Below are positions 11,960 through 23,340 of a stretch of 64,000 nt of DNA, in pieces; within the stretch, counting starts at the first letter, position 1, and each line of letters opens with the position of its first letter. The notes below the pieces were generated by a model that saw only the letters and a list, made by a program, of their open reading frames with translations, did no database searches and had not been told where the DNA came from. This DNA comes from Mytilus edulis (Eukaryota > Mollusca > Bivalvia > Mytilida > Mytilidae): NCBI RefSeq assembly GCF_963676685.1, contig NC_092350.1:40457373-40521372 (forward strand). The letters run 5' to 3'. The translations under genes and the position numbers were made by a program.

Positions 11960-13100
11960 GCTCACCTGGCCCGAAGGGGTATCTAGTTTTAAAAATGTGT
12001 CCGGTGATCTGGCAAACAAACCAAGATGGCCGCCATGGCTAAAAATAGAACATAGGGGGTAAAATGCAGTTTTTGGCTTATAACTCAAAAACCAAAGCAT
12101 TTATAGCAAAACTGGCACGAGGTAAAATTGTTAATCAGGTCAAGATCTATCTGCCATGAAATTTTCAGATGAATCGGACAACCTGTTGTTGGGTTGTGCT
12201 GCCCCTGAATTGGTAATTTTAAGGAAATTTTGCCGTTTTTGGTTATTATCTTAAATATTATTACAGATAGAGATAAACTGTAAACTGCAATAATGTTCAG
12301 CAAAGTAAGATTTACAAATAAGGCAACATGACCAAAATGATCAGTTGACCCCTTTAGGAGTTATTGCCCTTTATAGTCAATTTTTAACCATTTTTTCGTA
12401 AATCTTACTTCTCTTTAACAAAAATCTTCTCCTCTGAAACAACTGGGCCAAATTAATCCAAACTTTGCCAAAATCATCTTTGGGTATCTAGTTTTAAAAA
12501 TGTGTATGGTGACCTGGCCATTCAACCAAGATGGCTGCCACGGCTATAAAGAGAACATAGCGGTAAAATGCAGTTTTTTGCTTATAACTTAAAAATCAAA
12601 TCATTTAGAGCATATCTGACGGGGTTAAATTGTTCATCAGGTCAAGATCTATCTGCCCTGAAATTTTCAGATGGATTGGACAACCGGTTGTTGGGTTGCT
12701 GCACCTGAATTGGTAATTTTACAGAAATTTTGCCGTTTTTTGTTATTATCTTGAATATTTTTATAGATAGAGATAAACTGTAAACAGCAATAATGTACAG
12801 CAAAGTAAGACCTAAATCTAAGTCAACTGACCAAAAATGGTCAATTGACCCACTAAGGAGTTATTGTCCTTTATAGTCAATTTTTAACAATTTTCATAAA
12901 ATTTGTAAATTTTTACTAACATTTTCCACTGAAACTACTAATAGATAGAGATAATTTTAAGCAGCAAGAATGTTCAGTAAAGTAAGATGTAACAACACAT
13001 CACCATCACCAAAACACAATTTTGTCATGAATCCACCTGCTTCCTTTGTTTAATATTCACATAGACCAAAGTGAGCGACACAGGCTCTTTAGAGCCTCTA
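11960..13100 (+). repeat. Bivalve-type interspersed repeat with two ~505-bp tandem units
   Basis: It opens with AGCTCACCTGGCCCGAAGG and closes with GAGCGACACAGGCTCTTTAG plus AGCCTCTAG. Inside, two diverged units start at 11977 and 12482 (GGGTATCTAGTTTTAAAAAT); each runs through AACCAAGATGGC and TTGTTGGGTTG landmarks. I recognise the end blocks as a very common noncoding repeat of bivalve genomes (memory, not a search). The ORF on minus at 12085-12303 is incidental. Confidence 0.65.
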
Positions 13101-13303
13101 GTTTACAGAATATATTACTTCAATATCACGCGTTTTAGATTTAGCTCTTGAAAATCCGATAAAGTGACAACATCATCATCGATATGCCTCATTTGCTTCA
13201 GATTTTTTTTATGCGTACAGTTCATTAATGACCAACATTATCACTAGGTCATGTTTATCTCTGACTGTTTATGGCGTTTGTATCATAAATCAATTGGATG
13301 TTG

Positions 13304-14389
13304 CATACCTGCCAACTTTCACTATTTGCGGGGGATTTCCCCCATGGAGGCTCCCAATTGGAAATTTTTAAATAGCGACTTTGTCCACAATTTAAAACAA
13401 AACAATCAATTTTGTTTTATGTAATGAGTTAATACTTCAGTTTCATTATGTATATCTGTTATATTCATTTGATAAAATTTACTGTTTGCAATAGCATTAA
13501 TTGTTCTAAATAATTAGGATGTTCTTATCCCAAGCATACAAACTTAGCCGTATTTGAAACAACCTTTTTCAACTTTTGATCTTCAGTGCTGTACAACTAT
13601 GTACTTTTTTTCGCTTTCGATCTTTCATATCTGGGCGTCACTGGTGGGTCTTGTGTGGACGAGTCGCGTTTTTGGCGTATTAAATTTTAAACCTGATGCT
13701 TTTTGTTATTCATTAATCATGTGTTTCTTTGTCTAATACGTTTTCCTATTTATTTGTATTGTAGTCCTGTAATATTATGTTGTCTTTTCTATGTTATATT
13801 TAACATTGCCATAAAAGTGCGAGGTTTGGCATGCCACAAAACCAGGTTCAACCCACCATTTTTTCCTTTAAAAATGTCCTGTACCAAGTCAGGAATATGG
13901 CCATTGTTATATTATAGTTCGTTTCTGTGTGTGTTACAATTTAACGTTGCGTCGTTTGTTTTCTCTTATTTTTGAGTGTAAATTGACATTGCGATAAGAC
14001 GTGTCACGGTACTTGTCTATCCCAAATTCATGTATTTGGTTTTGATGTTATATTTGTTATTCTCGTGGGATTTTGTCTGATGCTTGGTCCGTTTATATGT
14101 GTGTTAGTTACATTGTAGTGTTGTGTCGTTGTTCTCCTCTTATATTTATGCGTTTCCGTCAGTTTTAGTTTGTTACCCCGATTTTTTTTTTGTCCATGGA
14201 TTTATGAGTTTGAACAGCGGTATACTACTGTTGGCTTTATTTACTATTGGTATAACATTTTGAAAGTATGAAGAAGCAAATAAACAGTATAAGAATTAAT
14301 TTAGAGGCCCCCTTACAGGTTTTGTAGGACCATGGCAATCATCTTGCACGTAAAACCCACATGGACATTTTGAAATGTTGGCAGGTATA
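13304..14389. mobile_element. TIR transposon copy with empty site in a paralogous flank
   Basis: The 12-bp inverted termini ATACCTGCCAAC (13305-13316) and GTTGGCAGGTAT (14377-14388) are flanked by a 6-bp direct repeat ATGTTG (13298-13303, 14390-14395). The paralogous segment at 3940-3960 carries ATGTTG once and continues directly into GATGTG, which is the uninterrupted target. The element is about 1.09 kb and codes for no transposase. The superfamily is undetermined. Its interior contains another dispersed repeat (13540-14260). Confidence 0.75.
13540..14260 (+). repeat. Dispersed repeat also present at 51235-52040 and 53820-54625
   Basis: Shared landmarks in order are GCGTCACTGGT, TTGTGTGGACGA, TTTGGCATGCCACAAAACC, GGCCATTGTTATATTATAG and GGTATACTACTGTTG. 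It is probably the 3' part of a retroelement family. The short ORFs within it are not conserved between copies. Confidence 0.6.
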
Positions 14390-14639
14390 ATGTTGGATGT
14401 GGTCTGATTGATATTAAGTCTCAGATGCATCATTTTCTTTTTTTTGTTATTGGCTTTGAACTAGCTATCAATAACTGAGAGAAGTCTCATATCTGTACTT
14501 TTTTGTCTTTTTGTTGGTGGGATGTACAAGTATACGGCCACGTTCACTGTATTTTGTTAAATGCATTTCTATTTGTATCTATCTAGTATATATCTTCCAA
14601 TTGATACGATATTCCAGGGCTTATATTTCCTTGATAGAT

Positions 14640-15425
14640 GATTGCTACTCAGAAGGAAGCTTTTAAACCAATAGTTCCAAAAGATGAAGATGAAACCATC
14701 CCTTCGTAAATTTTACTGACGCCATCACGAGTTGGTTGACCGTTACAGAATATCCGTTTCACAGATTACATTGAATATGTTCCGAAGGTCGTAAATACAA
14801 TCCCGTTTTCTTACCACGAATGTAACTTTGCGGATAAGACAAGATACCGGGGTTGTAATAACATGAGCAACACGAAGAGTGTCAGATGCGGAACAGGATC
14901 TGCATACCCTTCCAGAACACATGAGAACAAACACAGTTTTAGTGGGGTTCGTGTTTCTTAGTCTTTCATTTTCTATGTTGTGTTTGTGTACTATTGTCCT
15001 TCTGTTTGTCTTTTCATGTTTAGCCATGGCGTTGTCAGTTTATTTTTGATCTATAAGTTTGAATGTCCCTCTGGTATCTTTCGTCCCTCCTTTAAGCCCT
15101 TTATGGCTGATGGTTTTAGTTTGTTTTTATGTTTTACTGTTACACCACTGTTACAGGTGAAGGGGAGGGTTGTGATCCCGCTAACATGTTTAACCCTGCC
15201 ACATCCTATAGGTATGTATCTGTCCCAAGTCAGGAGCCTGTAATTCAGTAGTTGTCGTTTGTTGCTGTGTTGCATATTTGTTTTTCGTTCATTCTTTTGT
15301 ACATTAAATAGTCTACTAGTTTTGTACGGTGAGATAAAGTTGTTTATTTCTGTGTCATTTTGTCTTTTGTCTCTTGTGAAGGATAGTCTCATTGGCAATC
15401 ATACCACATCTTTTTTTGTTACATT
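14640..15425 (+). mobile_element. 3' remnant of the RT-encoding element, plus strand
   Basis: It begins with decayed coding sequence matching the C-terminus of the RT at 20710-21345 (CATCACGAGTTGGTTGACCG at about 14725). It continues through the same 3' UTR (AGCCATGGCGTTGTCAGTTT at about 15023) and ends in the ATTGGCAATCATACCACATC tail plus a T run. A sister copy of the same insertion lies at 25090-25895. Confidence 0.7.
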
Positions 15426-15917
15426 ATATTAGTTAAAATGATACTTTTTTGGAAACATTCTGTGATTGTGCTTTTTTGAAACACCTTCGCACTATTAATA
15501 TTTACGTGCTAGTAAAGTATTAATTCTATGTCAATTGAATAAAAAATACATGCCAATTTTTGATATTATGCTGTATTGCTTTAGTTTCCAACAACTACAA
15601 CTTCAATGTTGAAAGTTGAACGTAAAATATTGAATGTATTAATTCAATTATTGTTTGTATGCTTAAAATAACTGTTCTTCGATCTTTTCGACGTAACTAA
15701 CTGCTTATACATGATCATAAAATTTAAGTTGTATTTTTGAGAACATTTAATCTTACAGGAAAAAAAGATAACGGACGAAGCTGCAAAAAAGAAACTACAC
15801 AATTCTAATAATGAATTGCTAGTTCTTGTTACATCTTGAATATACATGTTGCGAATGTAGAAATTTCTAATCGATAACATCATATATAAAATAGTCAGCA
15901 TAGCTATTAACAACCAA

Positions 15918-17538
15918 TTAATGCTTGCCTTTTCTATCGAAATGAATCGCGCAAGGTATTTTCAATCCATCCTCTTGCGATAAAAGTATTCTGCTTTGTT
16001 TTCCATCAGGTGATATCACCACCACTCGATGTAATGTTGAACAAGCAGCATACATGTTTCCACTATTATCAACTGCTATGCCATGTGGATATTTCAATAA
16101 ACTCTCATCTTTAAATGTCGAAATTTCTTTTCCGTTTATATCGCAAATTGTGACAGTTCTAGTAAAACCGTTAGTGTAATAAATGATGTTATCAAAAATT
16201 TCAATATAGGACCATGAAGGTAAATAAGATTTGATGATAAGTTTACTGCTGCCGTCTTGGAGGTTAATTTTGAAAATTCCATCGCTGGAAGCACACACGA
16301 ACAAAGACCCATTGTGGTGTATTATTCCAAAGCATTTATAGTTTGTTGGAATGTACTTTGTGACCTTTCCTGTATCAATATCTATAATATTGACACCTTT
16401 ACGAGAATTTTTTCTTGACGTTGTAGCTACGGTTTTATCATCTATATACGTTACATCAAATGCACTGGCAGGCTTTACGCAAACTTTACTAAGTGTCTTC
16501 CCGTCGGCACCGAAGAGAGCAACATTTCCTGTATTCAGATCACTTACTGCAATATTTACGCTGGGTAGTGCAACAATACCTTTAATGTCTGAAAACTCGT
16601 GCTGTATTGTTTTCACTAGCCTTAATTTAATATGACCAATGAATTTAATCCTTGTCTCTACTATCTGAGCTTCTTTATTTTTGTGTCTAATGAGGGGACG
16701 TTGATATGGACTTTACTGTATTTTCACTGACCAAAAAGATGTAATATCATCGCTAATGGTGTCTATTTTGTCATCCATTTTAAGGAGTAACGTGATTTCA
16801 TCCAAGCTGTGGTCTTTAATGATCGATTGTAGATACAAATCATTACTAGCTGCTTCTGCAATCCTAAGTACGTTTGAAAGTCAGTCGCGTTCCTGTCAAT
16901 ACCCTGTAACTGTTGTTCAGCATGGTGTTTAATATTCATCCGGCTTTCTAAAATCTGTAGTGTTTGCTTAATATTTTCGTTTGATTTACTTCTTATCTCA
17001 ATGATTTCATTTCTTATCGTCTTTTCCAATTGATCGAAGTGGGAATTAACTTTGTTCCTTGTATCGATGATCTGGGCTAAAATTGTATTTTCTTGCTGCT
17101 TTATACTTCCTCCTTGTTTCTTTAATTCACTCAGCAAGTTTTTATGTTTTTATCAATATCTTTCAAACTTAGTCGTGTTTCCTGGAAAAATGACGACTTT
17201 TTAACGTTTTCTATCATTTTACGAAGGGATACTATACCTTTGCATCCTTCGTGATTCTCAATACATGAGGGGCAAATAAGTTTATCATGAGCTTGGCAAA
17301 CCATTTGATATTGTTCCGTATGTTCCATGCATATACTACTGGTTTGTGAAATTGATGAAGACATCGACAAGTAGTCCTGAATCGATACAGTTACGTGATT
17401 TTCGGACGACTTTGAAAATCCATGATAATCATTGCAATCTTCACAAAATGCTTGTTTACATTCAGGACACCAGATAGTGGACGGTTTTGTAATATGCCGA
17501 TGGTCACATATATCGCAATGTTGCTGAATTGATGCCAT
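15918..17538 (-). pseudogene. TRIM-like B-box/NHL pseudogene, nearly full length
   Basis: ATG 17538 follows the conserved acceptor. Both B-boxes (CDICDHRHITKPST, then CMEHTEQYQMVC) are intact. The frame is then lost four times. A 1-nt deletion near 17137 comes after KDIDKNIKT. A roughly 13-nt deletion near 16861 removes the segment that reads SSEAATTE-to-GLRKIS in intact copies. A stop lies in the IQ*SP segment near 16715. A CTA-to-TAA change right after DRKGKH ends the protein about 17 residues early at 15918. The coiled coil (16800-17130) and the propeller (15918-16616) are otherwise readable. Its 3' flank, 15430-15915, is paralogous to 27300-27790. The paralogue at 27709-29391 is the closest intact reference in the window by layout. 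Confidence 0.85.
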
Positions 17539-17894
17539 TTTAGCTTTCCTGCAAAGAAAAGTATAAGCATATTGGTTTTGATTCATGTGAAAAAACCTGT
17601 ATGGATATAATCAATTAACTTGGTTTGTTTAACACAAAATGTAAACAATTACTGATGTTGTCTGCATTCTATTGACCGAAACTTCACTATCACATTTATT
17701 TAATTCATGAAATAAAAAGTTAATTATATATAGATCGATTAAATACAAGAATGTAAACTAAAATGTAGGAAACATCTCTACGCTATTAGAGCAATAACAG
17801 TGTTGTTTTGTTAAAAAATGTGTATTATATATAATAATAAAATAGTAAAAAGGGTTAATAAAGAAAAATAACATCTACAAAAACAAAAATGTAC

Positions 17895-17992
17895 CTGCAG
17901 TTTAAACAACACAAATCAATGTATTCGACCAGGAAGTTGAACACTAAACATTTAAGTGAATTGGATTAACTTGTCAAGTTATAAAACGTGCC
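17895..17992 (-). promoter_or_regulatory. Promoter and noncoding exon 1 of the 17538 pseudogene
   Basis: The same module as at the other copies: ACGTTTTATAACTTG (about 17975-17989), ACTTCCTGGTCGAATAC near 17920-17936, and donor CTGCAG|GTACAT with the last exon base at 17895. The intron is about 350 nt. Confidence 0.5.
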
Positions 17993-19550
17993 AAATTTTA
18001 AATGTACTTAATTTGGTAAAATAACATCAAAATGTGTTTTTCCTGAAAACAAGGACACAACGTTCATACCTTAGCATTGCATTACCAACCAGTCAGGAGT
18101 CTACTTCGTCAAAATTATCTCCCCATTACGCCAGTTCATTTTCACAATCGTAGAAATGGAAGCCATTGTAGGGATGACGCGCTACCAATATTGCTCTTGG
18201 AAACCGATAAATTTATCCACATTGCACCATTACGATCCGTATATGTTAGTTGTATTTTAAAAGACAAATGTATCAACTGGCTATAATGAGCATCAGTTAA
18301 TAATCTTGTCTGCATTGATTCAACTTAAAACTATTGTCTGATCGGTTGTCAGGTGGAATTTTCGAAAATTCATAAACATTAAAAAAAATTATAAGGAAAT
18401 ATTTCGTGGAAGGGCAGACTAGATTTTTTTAGTGTATGAAGACTATAAACCCTAGTAATCACACACAAAAAATTAGAATCTTTCGAAGATATGCATTTTC
18501 ATCATCCAACTTGAAAGACTGTCGTCAAGTACTTTCAGTAAAAAATAGCTATTCGAACACACCTTCTCTTTTTTGTGACTCATTAGATAGGTATTTCACT
18601 TGACCCATATATTTCATCTTTTAGTACTGTGATTCTTTTGTGTTATAAAGTCAACCTGTAGCTTTAATATATAAAAATGATAGAATCTGAAGCGAGACGA
18701 TGTATGAAATATTCTTACTTTGTACGATATCAAGACAAAATACTCAACTCAAACACGCCCTAACATAAAAAGGTGCATTCGATTTTCTCTTTTTGTTACC
18801 CATTTTTTGGAATTTTTTCTTCAGTCACATAATGGAAGGGCAGACACGAAAATTACTGAACTTATAGATTGATATGTTTTCCGTCCGTGGTAATTTTTTC
18901 ATAAAAATCGGAGGTCATGCATTTTCTTCATCCAACTTGAAAGATACCCATGTCGTCGACTTGATATCTAATTGTTCTGTTTAACTATGTACTAGATAAA
19001 TTGAAAACTTATGCAAATGGTGTTTTTAAAATAAAACACCTCTTAATTGAGAAGAAAACTGCAATTTTGTTTGTTTCTATTAAGTTTTAAAAATTTGGTC
19101 ACTATAGTAAACAATACAGTAAACATTTATCGCCTTCTCTAACAAAGAGCTTCGATTCTTTTGTTCTATTTCAACCTGGTTTACGACTGCAACGATTACT
19201 CAATAGTTTATGAACAAAAAAAAATATCTACAATACCTTAATCACGTTTATCAGTATCTCAAAATTACCGAACTCAAAGACAAAGGTCTTTTCAAAAAGG
19301 GGAGGTCCATAAAACAACGGTCGTCAACTATAGGAACAAGTGAAAACATATTATTGGCTTGGTGCTGATATTTTCCAAATAAAATGATGGGAAGTACCTT
19401 ATGTTATATAATCTCCTTATGAATTTTTTAAACCATGTTCATGATGTTAAATTGGATTTTCGTCTGTATACAACGTTTTTCATTAGTTTTACAACAATAT
19501 GTATAATTCTTAAACATGTAAGTATAGTCAACTCCAAGAAGTCTATATAT
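17993..19550. other. No gene; two diverged copies of a ~450-bp repeat
   Basis: About 18410-18540 and 18830-18960 share GGAAGGGCAGAC, ATGCATTTTC and CATCCAACTTGAAAGA in the same order, so they look like two old tandem copies. 19255-19520 resembles 560-870 (an upstream-flank segment). I see no coding sequence. Confidence 0.4.
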
Positions 19551-19554
19551 CTAA

Positions 19555-19730
19555 GACTCAAATCGACGTCCGCTTCTCAAATCGACGTTCAAATGTAACG
19601 TCACAATAAAATAGCATTACAAATCAACGGTCAATTTTAGGCCTATCTAATCGACGTCCATTTTTTTGGCATTCTCTAATCGACGTCGTCTTCTTAGCTT
19701 CTCTATTTAATGTCCGTTTTGGACACAGAA
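19555..19730. repeat. Short imperfect array of AATCGACGTCC units
   Basis: Five or six copies of a motif close to AATCGACGTCC lie within about 170 bp (for example at about 19560, 19577, 19648 and 19678), plus two looser ones. Each carries an ACGTC half-site. The function is unknown. Confidence 0.55.
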
Positions 19731-19896
19731 TACAAAATTGAACTGAACCGATAGAAGCTGAAACCTTTAGACCTTTAAACATATGTGTGGCAAAAAAGAT
19801 CTATTTAAAAAGTAAAATTCTTTTTTTTAATTTATTACATATTAGACAAAGTATGTAAACAGGTTGTGATATCAATTTTTGAATATACATAAAAAA

Positions 19897-21345
19897 AAGG
19901 AGATGTGGTGTAATTTCCAATGAGACAAAAATATATACACCAGAGTTCAAATGAAGTGGATGCGACCAATAATGAAAAGTAAAATCACAAAAATAATGGA
20001 CTCCGGGGAAAATTTTAATTTCAAAACGGAAAGTCCCGAATCAAATGGCAAAATCAAATGATAAAACACATCAACCGAATGAACAACAGTCATATTCCTG
20101 ACTTGGTGCAGGCATTTTCAAATGTAGAAAATGGTGGAATGAACCTGGTTTTATATAAACCATACGGCTTTTAACAATGATAAAAAGCCATACCTCAAAC
20201 ATGGGCTATAAAAGTCCACGACATGAATAATGTCAACAATTCAAATAAGAAAGTTAACGGCCTTATTTATAAAAAAAAAAACAATTCCGAAAAACAAATA
20301 TGACAGACATAACCATTGAAAAACACAGATCCATAAAGAATATCGGGTTAAGCATGTGTGTGAGCACTTAACCCAGAACAGTGGTGTAACAGCACAACAT
20401 AAAAACATAAAAGAGGGACGAAAGATACCAAACGGACAGTCAAACTCATAAATCCAAAACAAACTGACAACGCCATGGCTAAAAATGAAAAAGACAAACA
20501 GAAAAACAATAGTACACACGACACAACATAGAAAACTAAAGAATAAACAACACGAACCCCACCAAAAACTAGGGGTGATCTCAAGTGCTCCGGAAGGGTA
20601 AGCAGATCCTGCTCCACATTTGGCACCCGTCGTGTTGCTTATGTGATTACAAATCCGGTAAATAGTCTAATTCGGTAGGTCATATTCATGAAAGGGAAGG
20701 GGATTGTAGTTACGACGTAAGGAACATATCCGATATCATTTGTGAAACGGTTATTCCATAACGGTCAACCAACTCGTGATGGCGTCCGTAAAATTTACGA
20801 AGGGATGGTTTCAACTTCACCATTTGGAACTCTTGGTTTAATAGCTTCCTTGTGAGCAGCAAACCTCTATCAAGAAAATCATGATAGGAAATGCAAGCAC
20901 GGGAATATCGTATCAATTGGGAGATATATACCCCGTATGCAGGTGCTGCTGGAATGTTGCTACTTAGAAATGGAAAGTTCAGAATTGGAAAGCTGAAATC
21001 ATCTCTTTTGTCGTAAATTTTTGTTTTCAACCGACCCTCATTGTCAATTTCTAGATGTAAGTCAAGATATGAAGCCGACTTAACTGTATCTGTAGTATCC
21101 TTTATCTCTAGTTCGATTGGATAGATGCGTTCCACATAGTCACCAAATTTTGAATTGTTTAGTGAAAGAACATCATCTATATAGCGGAAAGTAGAGTTAA
21201 AGGATATTGCTAACTTCTTATCTTTCTTCCGACGAAGTTCCTGCATGAAGTCAGCCTCATAATAATAAAGAAACAAGTCGGCGAGTATATTTCTTGCGTA
21301 TACGTTTCCAGGTGTAAAACTTAGAAATTTGTTGAAAAAAACCAT
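19897..21345 (-). mobile_element. Retroelement 3' portion: RT ORF, 3' UTR and tail
   Basis: On the minus strand the RT reading frame is followed by a 3' UTR (CATGGCGTTGTCAGTTTG near 20470) and ends near 19897 with the reverse complement of GATGTGGTGTAATTTCCAAT, the dispersed tail. This ties the tail repeat seen throughout the window to an RT-encoding element. The 5' part is missing; the sequence beyond 21345 is unrelated. Confidence 0.65.
20710..21345 (-). CDS. Reverse transcriptase C-terminal fragment (YIDD box)
   Basis: The open frame of 211 residues contains the RT catalytic box in FRYIDDVLSLNN (about residues 53-64). It continues with SASYLDLHLEID, KIYDKRDDFSFP and YGVYISQLIRYSRA, and ends RHHELVDRYG. 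The order catalytic box, then YLDL, then Y.K, then a conserved SQLIR block resembles Penelope-like and related retroelement RTs, but I cannot place the family firmly. The fingers domain is missing upstream, so it is a truncated though uninterrupted remnant. Short pieces of the same coding sequence recur at 14660-14760, 25100-25180, 40378-40440, 43200-43270 and 56830-56890. Confidence 0.6.
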   Translation of the reverse strand: MVFFNKFLSFTPGNVYARNILADLFLYYYEADFMQELRRKKDKKLAISFNSTFRYIDDVLSLNNSKFGDYVERIYPIELEIKDTTDTVKSASYLDLHLEIDNEGRLKTKIYDKRDDFSFPILNFPFLSSNIPAAPAYGVYISQLIRYSRACISYHDFLDRGLLLTRKLLNQEFQMVKLKPSLRKFYGRHHELVDRYGITVSQMISDMFLTS

Positions 21346-21349
21346 ACAG

Positions 21350-23205
21350 AGTCCAAATTATAAAACTCTCAAAACATTAGGCTGTACTTTTCGTCTATTG
21401 TTGAAGACTGACTACTGCTCCTAGATGTCGTTTGGTTTACTTTGTTGTTGAGTTGCTTTCTCATTGACGTACACTTACATGTATGTCATTTTTTTATAAA
21501 CAGGAATAACACAATATTATGCAGAACAATTAAATTAACTTTTTTCAATTTGTCAATGATTCTGCAGCTGCATGGAATTTCATTGCACATTACTGTGGGA
21601 TTTATTAAAAATTCGGTTTATCTATGGCACTACGAACCTAAAACCATTTTATTATCATACTCCAGTCGCTAAATTATATCATAAAAGGTTCTCAGAGCTT
21701 TACAAATGGATAGATTATATAATGAAATCACATAAACTTATCAAGAGCACTCCAAACTACATAAAGATCCTTTCGACTTTCATCAAACACAAAAATGATG
21801 ATAATAACAGCATTTCTACACTTAAATAAAAGGTAATCATTCATAAAGAACAAATAATAATAAGGCAAACATTCGAAATTCTTAATTTAAAATTATTTGT
21901 TTTCATCAAGAAAAGAATATACAAGATGAAGCCTGCCGCCGGATATTCTCGCTGAGTTGTAGATCTATGACCATTGGTGGCCGTAGGTTGGTCTTTGTCC
22001 TTTGGTCGGCCATGGCGATTGCAAAAATAGACGGATCACCAGATTTACATGTTTATATAGATATTAATATGATTAACTAATCTTGTCATGAATGTTGAAA
22101 TTATCTAAGAATTCTAATACAAGTTTCCATAAATTGTATTCGAAAATCGATAAATGGTTAAATCATAATCTACAAAATTACTGCTTTGAGTAATAAAAGA
22201 GTAATTTGAATGCGAATTTAGAATTTGTGACCATCTTACCATCAAAGACAATGTTGAGAACAGGTTTTTAATTTGGCAATGTTTAAGTATAGTTATCAAC
22301 ATTAGGAACATGTCATCTTCCTTCAGAATCTGTTATCTTTCAATTCAAAGGCTAAATTAAATTATGGAAACTTTCACAATACACAAATTACAAATGCTTT
22401 AAAAATTAGTTGTCTCCACACCTTATTTGAATTGTTAACTGAGGTTTATGTACCCTTCTGTAGCCATTTTTGTACGAACTTTTCAAACTTCAATTGTATC
22501 AAAACTACAGATATTATGAATAATAGAGATAGGCCATTTTGTACATATTCCAAGGGGAAACTTGATGCAAAGCATTATTTTTACTGTTCCATTGCATTTA
22601 ATAGAAAAAGAGGACTTTGTGGCAAATAAATCAAGATTTTTATAGAAAATCCACAGCCTTTATCCTTGTACTCTCATATTTGGCAATTTGATGACTGATA
22701 GATACAGGATTATTGCATGCAGTGCTAGCATTGATTTCCTAAAAACAAGTTTATAAACGTAGTTATTGGTTAAGACAAGTATAAATATGGCCAAAATCAA
22801 GTACACCTGGGGTTCGTGTTGTTTATTCTTTAGTTTTCTATGTTGTGTCATGTGTACTATTGTTTTTCTGTTTGTCTTTTTCATTTTTAGCCATGGCGTT
22901 GTCAGTTTGTTTTAGATTTATGAGTTTGACTGTCCCTTTGGTATCTTTCGTCCCTCTTTTAGGGTGCGCTCGACTTTAGTGACTCAGCACGAGGTGTTTT
23001 GGAATTTACAGGTTACTTAGAACTTTTTGTAAAAAATAAACATATATGATGAGTTTACTTACTAAACCTTTTGGTCTCTAGTGAAGAGTTGTTTCATTGG
23101 CAATCAAACCGTATTTTATCTTATATATCGTAATAAATATAACTCGTCTAAACATCAGCAAAACTAAGTTATATCTGTAACTTTTTGTTAGGACATTTTT
23201 TGTTC
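21350..23205. other. No gene; duplicated and repeat-derived spacer
   Basis: 21795-22120 is paralogous to 32566-32910 and contains the GGTGGCC...GGTCGGCCAT block. 22800-22990 is a plus-strand piece of the RT-element 3' UTR (GGGGTTCGTGTT to CCCTCTTTTAGG). 23080-23120 has a degraded tail repeat. No coding sequence is convincing. Confidence 0.45.
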
Positions 23206-23210
23206 TTCCT

Positions 23211-23301
23211 TTGGCGGTACTCGAACTAATGCTATTGAGATATCATGGCAACAAATCGCATTGCACTGTGACCGACGCGCTAGACCACTCGACCACCTAG
23301 G
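23211..23301 (-). repeat. tRNA-derived SINE head (A and B boxes)
   Basis: On the minus strand GGTGGTCGAGTGGTCTAGCG fits a pol III A box (TGGTCGAGTGG) of Leu/Ser-type tRNA, and AGTTCGAGTACC about 60 nt later fits a B box. The body then runs towards a degraded tail of the CCAATGAAACAACTC type at about 23085-23115. It is not a plausible working tRNA because the terminal stem does not close well. I call it a SINE head. Confidence 0.5.
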
Positions 23302-23340
23302 GTCTTAAATTGAAATAGCTTTTGGTATATTCTTAAAATT

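Noticed and set aside
13554-13975. Two hydrophobic plus-strand ORFs
   Set aside because: They lie within a dispersed repeat whose other copies (51235-52040) do not keep these frames.
23211-23301. Possible tRNA-Leu/Ser gene
   Set aside because: The A and B boxes fit, but the acceptor stem does not pair and the body continues into a repeat tail, so a SINE is more likely.
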